From positions 910,796 through 974,795 of the forward strand of contig NZ_FODN01000001.1 in assembly GCF_900110375.1 (NCBI RefSeq): a stretch of 64,000 bases of DNA, in the 5' to 3' direction. This document shows positions 24,772 to 32,435 of this stretch, piece after piece; positions within the stretch are counted from its first letter, which is position 1, and every line of letters begins with the position of its first letter. Both the position numbers and the translations under genes were made by a program. The notes beneath the pieces were generated by a model, which saw nothing but the letters and a program-made list of their open reading frames with translations, did no database searches and had not been told where the DNA came from. This stretch comes from Flavobacterium sinopsychrotolerans. Its GTDB lineage: Bacteria; Bacteroidota; Bacteroidia; Flavobacteriales; Flavobacteriaceae.

Positions 24772-26643
24772 ATGTTTCTAAATGAATATGATGTGATAGT
24801 TGTGGGCGCAGGACATGCAGGTTCAGAAGCCGCTGCCGCTGCCGCAAATTTGGGTTCAAAAACCTTATTGGTGACAATGAGTTTGCAGAATATTGCCCAG
24901 ATGTCATGCAACCCAGCGATGGGCGGAATTGCCAAAGGACAAATTGTGCGTGAGATTGATGCGCTTGGAGGATACTCTGGAATTGTTTCGGACAGGACTG
25001 CAATCCAGTTCAAAATGCTGAACAAATCCAAAGGTCCTGCAATGTGGTCGCCACGCGTTCAAAGTGACCGTATGCGTTTTGCAGAGGAGTGGAGGATGAT
25101 GTTGGAAGGGACTCCAAATCTTGATTTTTATCAAGAAATGGTGAAAGGTTTGATTATTGAAAATGGAAAAATAAAAGGAATCCGAACTTCATTAGGAGTG
25201 GAGATTCGATCAAAATCGGTTGTGTTGACCAATGGAACTTTCCTGAATGGTTTGATCCATATTGGTGAAAAACAATTTGGTGGAGGAAGAGCAGGCGAGA
25301 GTGCTGCATATGGGATTACCGAAGACTTAGTTGCGGCAGGTTTTCAATCAGGACGAATGAAAACGGGAACGCCTCCAAGAGTGGATGGACGTTCTTTGGA
25401 TTATTCGAAAATGAACGAAGAAAAAGGAGATGCTAAACCGGATAAGTTTTCCTATTCGGATGTGACGTCGCCGCTGATTCATCAGAAATCTTGTCACATG
25501 ACGTACACATCTCTTGAAGTTCACGATATTTTGAGAGAAGGTTTTGATCGTTCGCCAATGTTTAACGGAAGAATAAAAAGCCTTGGGCCTAGATATTGTC
25601 CGTCAATTGAAGATAAAATAAATCGTTTTGCTGATAAGGAAAGACATCAATTGTTTGTAGAACCGGAAGGATGGAATACGTGCGAGGTTTATGTAAATGG
25701 ATTTTCTACATCGCTTCCTGAGGATATTCAATTTAAAGCATTGAGTTCTGTTGCAGGATTTGAGAAGGTGAAATTCTTTCGTCCGGGTTATGCAATCGAA
25801 TATGATTATTTCCCACCAACACAACTGAAACATACTTTGGAAACAAAGCTTGTTGAAGGTTTGTATTTCGCAGGACAAATAAACGGAACTACCGGATATG
25901 AAGAAGCTGCTTCTCAAGGATTGATGGCTGGAATAAATGCGCATTTAAAAGTACATGAAAAAGCGCCGTTAATTTTAAAAAGAGACGAAGCGTATATTGG
26001 AGTTTTGATTGATGATTTAATTACGAAAGGAACCGAAGAACCTTATCGTATGTTTACTTCTCGCGCAGAATACAGAACGTTGCTGCGTCAAGATAATGCC
26101 GATTTCAGATTGACACCGATGTCACATGAAATTGGTTTGGCTTCAGAAGCACGTTTGCGAAGAATGGAACACAAATTAAATGAATCTGAAAAAATGGTAG
26201 CATTCTTCAAAGAAACAAGTGTTTCGGTTGCAGAAGCAAATCCTATTTTAGAATCAAAAGATACGGCTCTGATTACGCAAGGAGATAAAATGTTTAAAGT
26301 ATTTTCTCGTCCGCAAATTGATTTAGAAGACATCATGAAATTTGATAAGGTTGCAGCTTATGTTGCAGAAAATGATTTGGACCAAGAAATTTTGGAACAA
26401 GCCGAAATCCAAGTCAAGTATTCTGGTTACATAGAAAAAGAAAGAAACAATGCTGATAAATTGCTTCGATTGGAAGATGTGAAAATTCCAGAGAATTTTG
26501 ATTATGAAAAAATCAAATCAATGTCGATAGAAGCGAAACAAAAATTAAGCAAGATTCGTCCGGTAACTATTTCGCAAGCATCAAGAATCAGTGGTGTGTC
26601 GCCAAGTGATGTTTCGGTGTTGTTGATTTATATGGGACGATAA
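24772..26643 (+). CDS. mnmG: tRNA uridine-5-carboxymethylaminomethyl modification enzyme MnmG (GidA)
   Basis: 623 residues, standard length. The FAD-binding Rossmann motif VIVVGAGHAGSEAAAAAANL is at about residues 8-27, followed by SCNPAMGGIAKGQIVREIDA, GMKTGTPPRVDGR-like RMKTGTPPRVDGRSLDYSKM and YFAGQINGTTGYEEAASQGL, all MnmG landmarks; the C terminus ends in the helical tRNA-binding domain. With MnmE (not in the window) it modifies the wobble uridine of several tRNAs. The gene name gidA recalls its frequent position near the replication origin, consistent here with parS sites on both sides and a candidate oriC about 15 kb away. Confidence 0.97.
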   Translation: MFLNEYDVIVVGAGHAGSEAAAAAANLGSKTLLVTMSLQNIAQMSCNPAMGGIAKGQIVREIDALGGYSGIVSDRTAIQFKMLNKSKGPAMWSPRVQSDRMRFAEEWRMMLEGTPNLDFYQEMVKGLIIENGKIKGIRTSLGVEIRSKSVVLTNGTFLNGLIHIGEKQFGGGRAGESAAYGITEDLVAAGFQSGRMKTGTPPRVDGRSLDYSKMNEEKGDAKPDKFSYSDVTSPLIHQKSCHMTYTSLEVHDILREGFDRSPMFNGRIKSLGPRYCPSIEDKINRFADKERHQLFVEPEGWNTCEVYVNGFSTSLPEDIQFKALSSVAGFEKVKFFRPGYAIEYDYFPPTQLKHTLETKLVEGLYFAGQINGTTGYEEAASQGLMAGINAHLKVHEKAPLILKRDEAYIGVLIDDLITKGTEEPYRMFTSRAEYRTLLRQDNADFRLTPMSHEIGLASEARLRRMEHKLNESEKMVAFFKETSVSVAEANPILESKDTALITQGDKMFKVFSRPQIDLEDIMKFDKVAAYVAENDLDQEILEQAEIQVKYSGYIEKERNNADKLLRLEDVKIPENFDYEKIKSMSIEAKQKLSKIRPVTISQASRISGVSPSDVSVLLIYMGR

Positions 26644-26712
26644 GATTTAAGATTGTTGATATAGGATTAACGATTTTTGATTTAAATCTGCAATCACAAA
26701 TCGTTAATCAAA

Positions 26713-26728
26713 TGTTCCACGTGAAACT
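26713..26728 (+). promoter_or_regulatory. parS: parS site 4, downstream of mnmG
   Basis: TGTTCCACGTGAAACT matches the parS consensus in 15 of 16 positions, in the opposite orientation to sites 1-3 and about 2 kb away. Confidence 0.78.
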
Positions 26729-26779
26729 ACGTTGTGAAGCCTTGCTATAATTGAATAATCACAAAAATAAATAATTCAG

Positions 26780-26816
26780 CCCTGAAAGCATCCGTTGGTG
26801 TTTTCAGGGTTTAGTT
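26780..26816 (+). terminator. Terminator downstream of mnmG
   Basis: CCCTGAAA (26780-26787) pairs with TTTCAGGG (26802-26809). The following tract is TTTAGTTT, a weak U-run. Confidence 0.6.
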
Positions 26817-26847
26817 TAAAATTAAAATATAAAAGCACTATTAATTA

Positions 26848-27696
26848 ATGGATATTTCAAACCAAAAGCCTTTTTTAACCGTTAAAGATTATTCTGTTTC
26901 TCAGGAAATTTTCGAATTGTATCATGATGATAAATTGGATATGCTGATTACGTCTCCGCAACCCAGCTTAGAAAATTTAGGAAAGTATTACGAAAGCGTA
27001 GATTATATTTCGCATACTGACAGCAAAAGGTCTCTGTTTGAAAAAGCATATCATTTTGTAAAAACTATTGCGCTGAAAAACAAATTGAATTTAATCAATT
27101 CACTGCAATCGAATAAAGGAAGCATTTTAGATATTGGTGCCGGAACAGGTGATTTTTTATCTGTGGCCAAAGAAAACGGATGGCATACGATAGGAGTAGA
27201 GCCAAGCGAAAAAGCAAAAGCGATTGCAAAAAAGAAAGGCGTTTCATTTGTTGGAGCAACCAGCGAATTAGACAATCATTCTTTTGATGTGATTTCGATG
27301 TGGCATGTTTTGGAACACGTTCCTAATTTAGAAAACCAAATCAAAGAACTGAAACGATTATTAAAACCAAATGGAACTTTAATTATTGCTGTTCCAAATT
27401 TCAAATCTTTCGATGCAAAACATTACGGAAAGTTTTGGGCTGCTTATGATGTGCCAATTCATTTTTGGCATTTTTCTAAAACGGCAATAAAAATGCTTTT
27501 CGAAAAAGAAGAAATGAAATTGGTAAAAGTACTTCCTATGAAATTCGACTCTTTTTACGTGAGCTTACTTTCGGAAAAATACAAAACCGGTAAAATGAAT
27601 TATATAAAAGCCTTTTTTGTCGGTTTGCAGTCAAATTGGGAAGCGAAGAAGAATTTCGAATATTCATCACACATTTATATCCTAAAAAATAACTAA
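26848..27696 (+). CDS. Class I SAM-dependent methyltransferase
   Basis: 282 residues, cytoplasmic. The SAM-binding motif I is GSILDIGAGTGDFLSVAKEN at about residues 90-109, followed by HTIGVEPSEKAKAIA, and the post-motif block VISMWHVLEHVPNLENQIKE at about 149-168 with LLKPNGTLIIAVPNFKS. The ordering is that of the Methyltransf_11/23 group acting on small molecules or glycans; the substrate is unknown. The N-terminal ~75 residues (MDISNQKPFLTVKDYSVSQE) resemble the N-terminal region of methyltransferases linked to O-antigen or protein modification in Bacteroidetes, but this is weak. It stands alone between terminators. Confidence 0.85.
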   Translation: MDISNQKPFLTVKDYSVSQEIFELYHDDKLDMLITSPQPSLENLGKYYESVDYISHTDSKRSLFEKAYHFVKTIALKNKLNLINSLQSNKGSILDIGAGTGDFLSVAKENGWHTIGVEPSEKAKAIAKKKGVSFVGATSELDNHSFDVISMWHVLEHVPNLENQIKELKRLLKPNGTLIIAVPNFKSFDAKHYGKFWAAYDVPIHFWHFSKTAIKMLFEKEEMKLVKVLPMKFDSFYVSLLSEKYKTGKMNYIKAFFVGLQSNWEAKKNFEYSSHIYILKNN

Positions 27697-27706
27697 AAAT
27701 CATTTT

Positions 27707-27730
27707 AAGCTTATTTAAGCTTATTTTTTG
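27707..27730 (+). terminator. Possible terminator after the methyltransferase gene
   Basis: AAGCT (27707-27711) and AGCTT (27718-27722) can form a short stem, followed by a T-rich stretch, 11 bases after the stop. The stem is short, so confidence is low. Confidence 0.4.
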
Positions 27731-27900
27731 GCTAAATCGAGGGTGATTATTGGATTTTAAAAGTAATTCTTTTAATTAATAGATATGAAGTCCGTTTTTA
27801 ATAGTCATAAATTATACATTCATTAATCATAATAATAAAATTCTATATCATAAAAAAGTAGCATTTTTTAAACTTTATGTCAATGCTATCTATTTTTTTA

Positions 27901-27908
27901 TATTTTTG
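27901..27908 (+). promoter_or_regulatory. Predicted -7 box for the OmpH-like lipoprotein gene (TATTTTTG)
   Basis: A TAnnTTTG match 32 bases before the ATG of the OmpH/Skp-like gene. Confidence 0.5.
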
Positions 27909-27940
27909 TCACCAATACTCAAAACTAGAAATTTATCAAA

Positions 27941-28507
27941 ATGAAAAAAGCATTATTAATTATCGCGTTATCAATTTCAATTGTTGCTTGTAACAAACCA
28001 GCCGAAGCAGCTAAAGAAGTAAAAACAGCTTACGTAGACACTTCTGAATTAATGAAAGAATATACAGAGGCAAAAGACCTTGAAGCAAAATATAAAACTA
28101 AAGCAGAAGAAAAAGGAAGACAACTAGAAGCTGAAATTGCAAGATTCAAGCAAGAAGCAGCAAGTTTTCAAGCGCAGGCACAAGCTAATGGTCAAGCATG
28201 GGCACAACAAAAAGGAGCTGAATTGCAAAAGAAAGAACAACAATTAAGCTACGCACAACAAGCATTGTCTCAAGAATTGCAAGTTGAAAGCGGAAAAGAA
28301 ATGGATTCTTTAGTAAGCGGAGTAAAAAAATTCATCAAAGCGTACGGAAAAGAAAAAGGATATGCATACATCTACGGTACAGGTGACGCGGCTTCAATTC
28401 TATACGCTGAAGACAAATTTGATATTACAAAAGAAATCATCAAAGGCCTGAATGATAAATACAAAGCACCTGCTAAAACAGAAGAAAAAGCAGAAGCTAA
28501 AAAATAA
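27941..28507 (+). CDS. OmpH/Skp-like lipoprotein
   Basis: 188 residues. The signal MKKALLIIALSISIVACNKP has a lipobox (IVAC) with Cys17 as the lipidated residue. The mature part begins with a strand (KTAYVDTSELMKEYTEAKDL), the Skp 'VD...L...Y..AK' entry, then a long Gln/Ala/Glu-rich coiled coil, closing with GYAYIYGTGDAASILYAEDK as in OmpH proteins. Skp is a periplasmic chaperone for outer-membrane proteins; lipid-anchored Skp-like proteins are common in Flavobacteria and this one may act at a membrane. It is a single gene with promoter-like box and a strong terminator. Confidence 0.87.
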   Translation: MKKALLIIALSISIVACNKPAEAAKEVKTAYVDTSELMKEYTEAKDLEAKYKTKAEEKGRQLEAEIARFKQEAASFQAQAQANGQAWAQQKGAELQKKEQQLSYAQQALSQELQVESGKEMDSLVSGVKKFIKAYGKEKGYAYIYGTGDAASILYAEDKFDITKEIIKGLNDKYKAPAKTEEKAEAKK

Positions 28508-28531
28508 TTTTTTTATATTAATTCAAAAAAT

Positions 28532-28568
28532 TGCCTTCGTCTAGCTTTAGATTGAAGGCATTTTTTTT
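28532..28568 (+). terminator. Terminator of the OmpH-like gene
   Basis: TGCCTTC (28532-28538) pairs with GAAGGCA (28554-28560), with an inner TCTA/TAGA helix, and is followed by eight T. Confidence 0.85.
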
Positions 28569-28570
28569 GA

Positions 28571-28721
28571 AGCTATTTCCCGCTATCCGCTGTAATCTCT
28601 CGTTTAGCAAGTGTTTTTTCTAACCCATAAAAGGAGCTTCCGTTGGTCGCTCTTTTCCGGCTAGAAAAAAGTCACTTACTAAATTTCGAGGATTTTCGCT
28701 GCTATCGGGGCTAAAAAATAG
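28571..28721. repeat. ~150 bp imperfect palindromic intergenic element
   Basis: The segment begins AGCTATTTCCCGCTATCC and ends TATCGGGGCTAAAAAATAG, so its ends roughly mirror each other (CTATTT/AAATAG, CCCG/CGGG). Inside, TTTAGCAAGTGTTTTTTCTA (28603-28622) faces TAGAAAAAAGTCACTTACTAAA in two pieces at 28662-28683, forming a strong stem. From memory, elements with the ends TAGCCCCGAT and GCGGGAAATAGC recur between genes in Flavobacterium genomes. Function unknown; it may be a repetitive palindromic or MITE-like family. It lies between an independent terminator and the helicase gene, and no reading frame is evident. Confidence 0.6.
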
Positions 28722-28805
28722 TTGAATTTTAATCCTAAAATGTTTTCCGAAAATTAAAATAGTATTCCTAATTTTCAATACTTTAGCTTTATATATACAC
28801 GCCTA

Positions 28806-31073
28806 ATGCAAACCATTTCAGAAGCCGCCGCTTACACTTTACGATTCATCAATCAAACGCATCGATCCGTTTTCCTTACAGGGAAAGCAGGGACGGGAAA
28901 AACTACACTTTTACGGGAAATTATCCAAACCACGCACAAGAACACTGTTGTTGTGGCGCCAACGGGAATTGCCGCTTTAAATGCGGGTGGTGTTACCATT
29001 CACTCGATGTTTCAGTTGCCGTTTGGAGGATTTATTCCTGACAATTCATCACCTCAATTTTCTGAAAGCACCAAATTTGAAACCAAAGCTACCTTGCGCA
29101 GGCATTTCAAAATGAGCGGTTTGAAGAAATCAGTGATTCGCAATATGGAATTGTTGATAATTGATGAAGTAAGTATGCTTCGCGCTGATTTATTGGACGC
29201 TATGGATTATATGATGCAAACCGTACGCAAGAAAAGTACTGCTTTTGGTGGCGTTCAAGTCTTGTATATTGGAGATTTGTTGCAGTTGCCACCGGTAATT
29301 CGCGACGAAGAATGGCGTACGCTGAAAACTTATTACAAAGGAAAATTCTTTTTTCATTCGCACGTTGTGCAGCAACATCCGCCTTTATACATTGAATTGT
29401 CTAAGATTTTTCGCCAGACCGATGATACGTTTATTTCTGTTTTGAATAATTTGCGCAACAACCAGATTTCGCAGCAAGACATTCAAACTTTAAACCAATA
29501 CGTAAAACCTGATTTTGATTTAAAAGGAAACAAAGGCTACATAACATTAACCACGCACAACAACAAAGCCGATTCTATGAATGCTCAGGCTTTGGAAGAT
29601 CTGGAAGGAAAGTTAGTAGTATACGAACCCGAAATAACTGGAGATTTTCCGGATAAAATATTTCCCGTGGAACAACGACTGCAGTTGAAATTGGGCGCAC
29701 AAATCATGTTTGTGAAAAACGATTTGTCCTTTGATAAGCATTATTTTAACGGAAAAATGGGCGTTATCAAATCGCTTTCGAGTAAGGAAATATTGGTTCA
29801 TTTTCCGGAAGAAAATAAAACCATAGAAGTCGAAAAGTACGAATGGCAAAACATCCGCTACAAAGTGGACGAAACCACTAAGGAAATTGAAGAAGAGGTT
29901 TTGGGAACTTTTGTGCATTATCCCATCAAATTGGCGTGGGCAATTACAGTTCATAAAAGCCAGGGATTGACATTTGACAAAGCTGCGCTTGATGTTTCGC
30001 AGGTTTTTCTTCCGGGACAAGCTTATGTTGCATTATCGCGTTTGCGCTCGTTAGAAGGGCTTATTTTGCTTTCTCCGCTGCGCATGAATGGCATTTCAAA
30101 TGATCAGGATGTGATGGATTATTCGTTGAACAAAGCTTCGGATTCGTTTTTAGAGAATGCCTTGCATTTTGAAACCAAAAATTTTATCCATAACTATCTG
30201 ATAAACACGTTCGATTGGAGTGATTTGGCTCAGGAATGGCGCAATCATAAATTCAGTTACAACGAAAAATCAGAAATTTCAGAGAAATCCAAGCATGCCG
30301 TTTGGGCCAAAAAACAAACGGAAGTTATTGAAAAGCTTTTGGATCCATCCAAAAAATTCATATCGCAATTGAATAAACTTTTTGGTCAAGAAACAGTCGA
30401 TTTGAATCATGTATCGGAACGTATTCAAGCTGCTTTCAGTTATTTTTTAAAACCAATGGATGATTTGGTTTTTGAAATCCTTTGGAAACTCGAAGAAGTA
30501 AAACGCATCAAAAAAGTAAAAGCGTTTTACGATGAATTAATTGTGCTGGAAGAATTGCAAACCAAAGCCGTTCTGCGCTTAATGAAGGCCAAATTATTGA
30601 TAGAAACCGTTGTTGCAGGAGAAACCATTTCTAAAGAGAAATTGACGTCTTCAGATGTAAAAAATTACATCAGCCGAAAAACGGAAGCCATACAAAATCA
30701 GTTCAAAGAACTAAATATTACTTTGATTGAGGACGATAGGGATGTAGAGCGCTATACTGCGAAAAAATCCAAAACAGCAGTACCTAAAAAATCAACAGTT
30801 CAGGAAACCTACGAATTATGGGTTGAAAAGAAATCAATTGAAGATATTGCTACAATCAGGGTGCTGACCAAACAAACGATTTACTCCCATTTTGTGAAGT
30901 TGATACAAACCAAAGCGGTATCTATTTCGGAAGTATTACCAGAAGATAAAATGCAGGATTTGGCAATTGCTTTTGCCGGATATAAAGAAGAATCACTGAA
31001 TACTATGATGGAAAAATACGGTCATAAATTCTCATGGGAAGAAGCGAGAATGTACAAAGCAAGTTTAAATTAG
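28806..31073 (+). CDS. PIF1-like DNA helicase with C-terminal helix-turn-helix
   Basis: 755 residues. Helicase motif I is VFLTGKAGTGKTTLLREII at about 21-39, then VVVAPTGIAALNAGGVTIHS (Ia), LLIIDEVSMLRADLLDAMDY (II, Walker B), VLYIGDLLQLPPV (III), and the C-terminal motifs AWAITVHKSQGLTFDKAALD (V) and GQAYVALSRLRSLEGLIL (VI). This is the Pif1/RecD2-like superfamily 1B layout, 5'-3' DNA unwinding. The last ~150 residues contain TVQETYELWVEKKSIEDIAT and IRVLTKQTIYSHFVKLIQTK, a helicase-associated helix-turn-helix domain. Such proteins occur throughout the Bacteroidetes; in yeast Pif1 acts on G-quadruplex and stalled forks. No partner gene is adjacent. Confidence 0.92.
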   Translation: MQTISEAAAYTLRFINQTHRSVFLTGKAGTGKTTLLREIIQTTHKNTVVVAPTGIAALNAGGVTIHSMFQLPFGGFIPDNSSPQFSESTKFETKATLRRHFKMSGLKKSVIRNMELLIIDEVSMLRADLLDAMDYMMQTVRKKSTAFGGVQVLYIGDLLQLPPVIRDEEWRTLKTYYKGKFFFHSHVVQQHPPLYIELSKIFRQTDDTFISVLNNLRNNQISQQDIQTLNQYVKPDFDLKGNKGYITLTTHNNKADSMNAQALEDLEGKLVVYEPEITGDFPDKIFPVEQRLQLKLGAQIMFVKNDLSFDKHYFNGKMGVIKSLSSKEILVHFPEENKTIEVEKYEWQNIRYKVDETTKEIEEEVLGTFVHYPIKLAWAITVHKSQGLTFDKAALDVSQVFLPGQAYVALSRLRSLEGLILLSPLRMNGISNDQDVMDYSLNKASDSFLENALHFETKNFIHNYLINTFDWSDLAQEWRNHKFSYNEKSEISEKSKHAVWAKKQTEVIEKLLDPSKKFISQLNKLFGQETVDLNHVSERIQAAFSYFLKPMDDLVFEILWKLEEVKRIKKVKAFYDELIVLEELQTKAVLRLMKAKLLIETVVAGETISKEKLTSSDVKNYISRKTEAIQNQFKELNITLIEDDRDVERYTAKKSKTAVPKKSTVQETYELWVEKKSIEDIATIRVLTKQTIYSHFVKLIQTKAVSISEVLPEDKMQDLAIAFAGYKEESLNTMMEKYGHKFSWEEARMYKASLN

Positions 31074-31102
31074 AAATTTGAAAAAGGAAATAATTTATTA
31101 TG

Positions 31103-31246
31103 TAAACAATGAGGTTTAGAGACTAAGAGTTCATGTTTTAAAAATTATTAATGTCTTGAGTCTAACTTGATGATTTTGTTTAAAAAAACTAAAACTTAAT
31201 GCAGAAACACAAGCTAATTCTCTTAAACTCTAAACCTCATTGTTTA
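31103..31246. repeat. 144 bp element with perfect 19 bp terminal inverted repeats (MITE-like)
   Basis: TAAACAATGAGGTTTAGAG at 31103-31121 is exactly the reverse complement of 31228-31246. Inner TAAGAG and CTCTTA extend the pairing. The interior (~106 bp) has no reading frame. No convincing target-site duplication is visible: the flanking bases are TTATTATG on the left and AATATCAA on the right. It sits in the 312 bp gap between the convergent helicase and HU/SPOR genes, together with a terminator. Confidence 0.65.
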
Positions 31247-31351
31247 AATATCAAAGCGTTTTATTGGTTATAATAATTTTTTCGAGTTCGAGTTTTTATA
31301 TGGATATATAAAGTATTCTTTTAGCTTAATTAATAAGATGTTATGAACTAA

Positions 31352-31384
31352 AAAACCCTATTCGATTAGAATAGGGTTTTTGTT
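31352..31384. terminator. Bidirectional terminator between helicase and HU/SPOR gene
   Basis: AAAACCCTATTC (31352-31363) pairs perfectly with GAATAGGGTTTT (31369-31380), loop 5, with T/A tracts on both sides. It starts 5 bases after the stop of the leftward gene. Confidence 0.88.
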
Positions 31385-31385
31385 T

Positions 31386-32333
31386 TTATAGTGATTGAAT
31401 CAATATCCAAGCCTCTGGATTGTGCTTTTCATTAATTTCTTTTTTTGCTTTTTCAGCTTCAGCAAATGTGGCATAACTACCATATAAAACGGGAAAATAA
31501 CCGTTTTTGTTAGGAGCGATTCGTTTGGCATCATATCCTAAACGATTTAAAATTCGCAACGTTTTATCAGCATTTTTTTCTTCTCTGTACACTCCGGCCA
31601 TAATGTGATACGGCATTTTTATTTCGGTAGTCGACTTTACTGAAAGTGTAACAGCAGGAACCGGACTTTCGATGAAGAAAGTGGCTTGCTGAATTTTATT
31701 TTGAACTTGTTTTTGAACGGCAGTTTCAACAAGAATCGTTTCTGAGGCGATTTGGTTTTGATACATTGGATAACCAACACTTCCTGCAAGTCCCAATCCT
31801 AATACAAAAATAGCAGCGTATTTTAAATACGGATTCGCTGTTCTGGTTTCTTCAGAAACCATTGTGATAGTTGCTTTTTCTTCAATCGCTTCCACTTCTT
31901 TTTCGAAGATTGCTCTTTTTACAAGTGGTGAAACAAAAGGAGCCAACCCAAAAGAACTAGTTAAATAATTCGTTTGATCGTAGGGAGTGAAAACGATGTT
32001 TTTATCTGCATTCAAACGAAGATCACCTACATTTTTTATTGATATAAGTTCGTTTTCTTCAAATGCTTTTTTCCAATTAAATACCTCGTATTGAATTTTA
32101 CTTACGGCATATTCATAAGAAGTTTTTTCTGCTAAAGCGATATGATTGGCTAATAAACCATCATTGTTTTTCAGATTTGCATTGAAAGCAATCATTTTTT
32201 TGGGTGGAGAAAATGAATTTGTACTTTCGTTTAGTTTAGCCGATTGGATTTCGGTCAAAAAAGCTCCGAAACCAGGAACGGTAACACATTGATAACGGTA
32301 TAAAAGCTGCGCGATGTATAGTTCGATTTTCAT
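31386..32333 (-). CDS. HU-CCDC81 and SPOR domain protein
   Basis: 315 residues from the ATG at 32333. The N-terminal ~130 residues (IELYIAQLLYRYQCVTVPGF, GAFLTEIQSAKLNESTNSF) are the HU-CCDC81 type domain; a membrane segment follows at about 165-185 (YAAIFVLGLGLAGSVGYPMY), and the C-terminal ~80 residues are a SPOR domain (YHIMAGVYREEKNADKTLRI, YFPVLYGSYATFAEAEKAKK) that binds denuded glycan strands at septa. Together this suggests an inner-membrane protein with a cytoplasmic HU-like domain and a periplasmic peptidoglycan-binding domain, possibly at the division site. An ATG 18 bases upstream (32351) is possible, but a -7-like box TAACTTTG at 32339-32346 lies between, favouring 32333. Confidence 0.85.
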   Translation of the reverse strand: MKIELYIAQLLYRYQCVTVPGFGAFLTEIQSAKLNESTNSFSPPKKMIAFNANLKNNDGLLANHIALAEKTSYEYAVSKIQYEVFNWKKAFEENELISIKNVGDLRLNADKNIVFTPYDQTNYLTSSFGLAPFVSPLVKRAIFEKEVEAIEEKATITMVSEETRTANPYLKYAAIFVLGLGLAGSVGYPMYQNQIASETILVETAVQKQVQNKIQQATFFIESPVPAVTLSVKSTTEIKMPYHIMAGVYREEKNADKTLRILNRLGYDAKRIAPNKNGYFPVLYGSYATFAEAEKAKKEINEKHNPEAWILIQSL

Positions 32334-32435
32334 ACTTACAAAGTTATACAACCAAAATAGTTATCAAAATTTTATTCACAATTTTTATTAACAATCCGCA
32401 TAAAAATTTATACATTTCACTCTCAAATAATTAGC

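Noticed and set aside
29659..29674. A 14/16 parS-like match inside the helicase gene (TATTTCCCGTGGAACA).
   Set aside because: The central CACGTG is broken (CCCGTG), so ParB binding is doubtful; kept out of the feature list.
28806..31073. Helicase as part of a defence or mobile system.
   Set aside because: Surrounded by housekeeping genes, no nuclease or integrase nearby; Pif1-like helicases of this size are widespread in the phylum.
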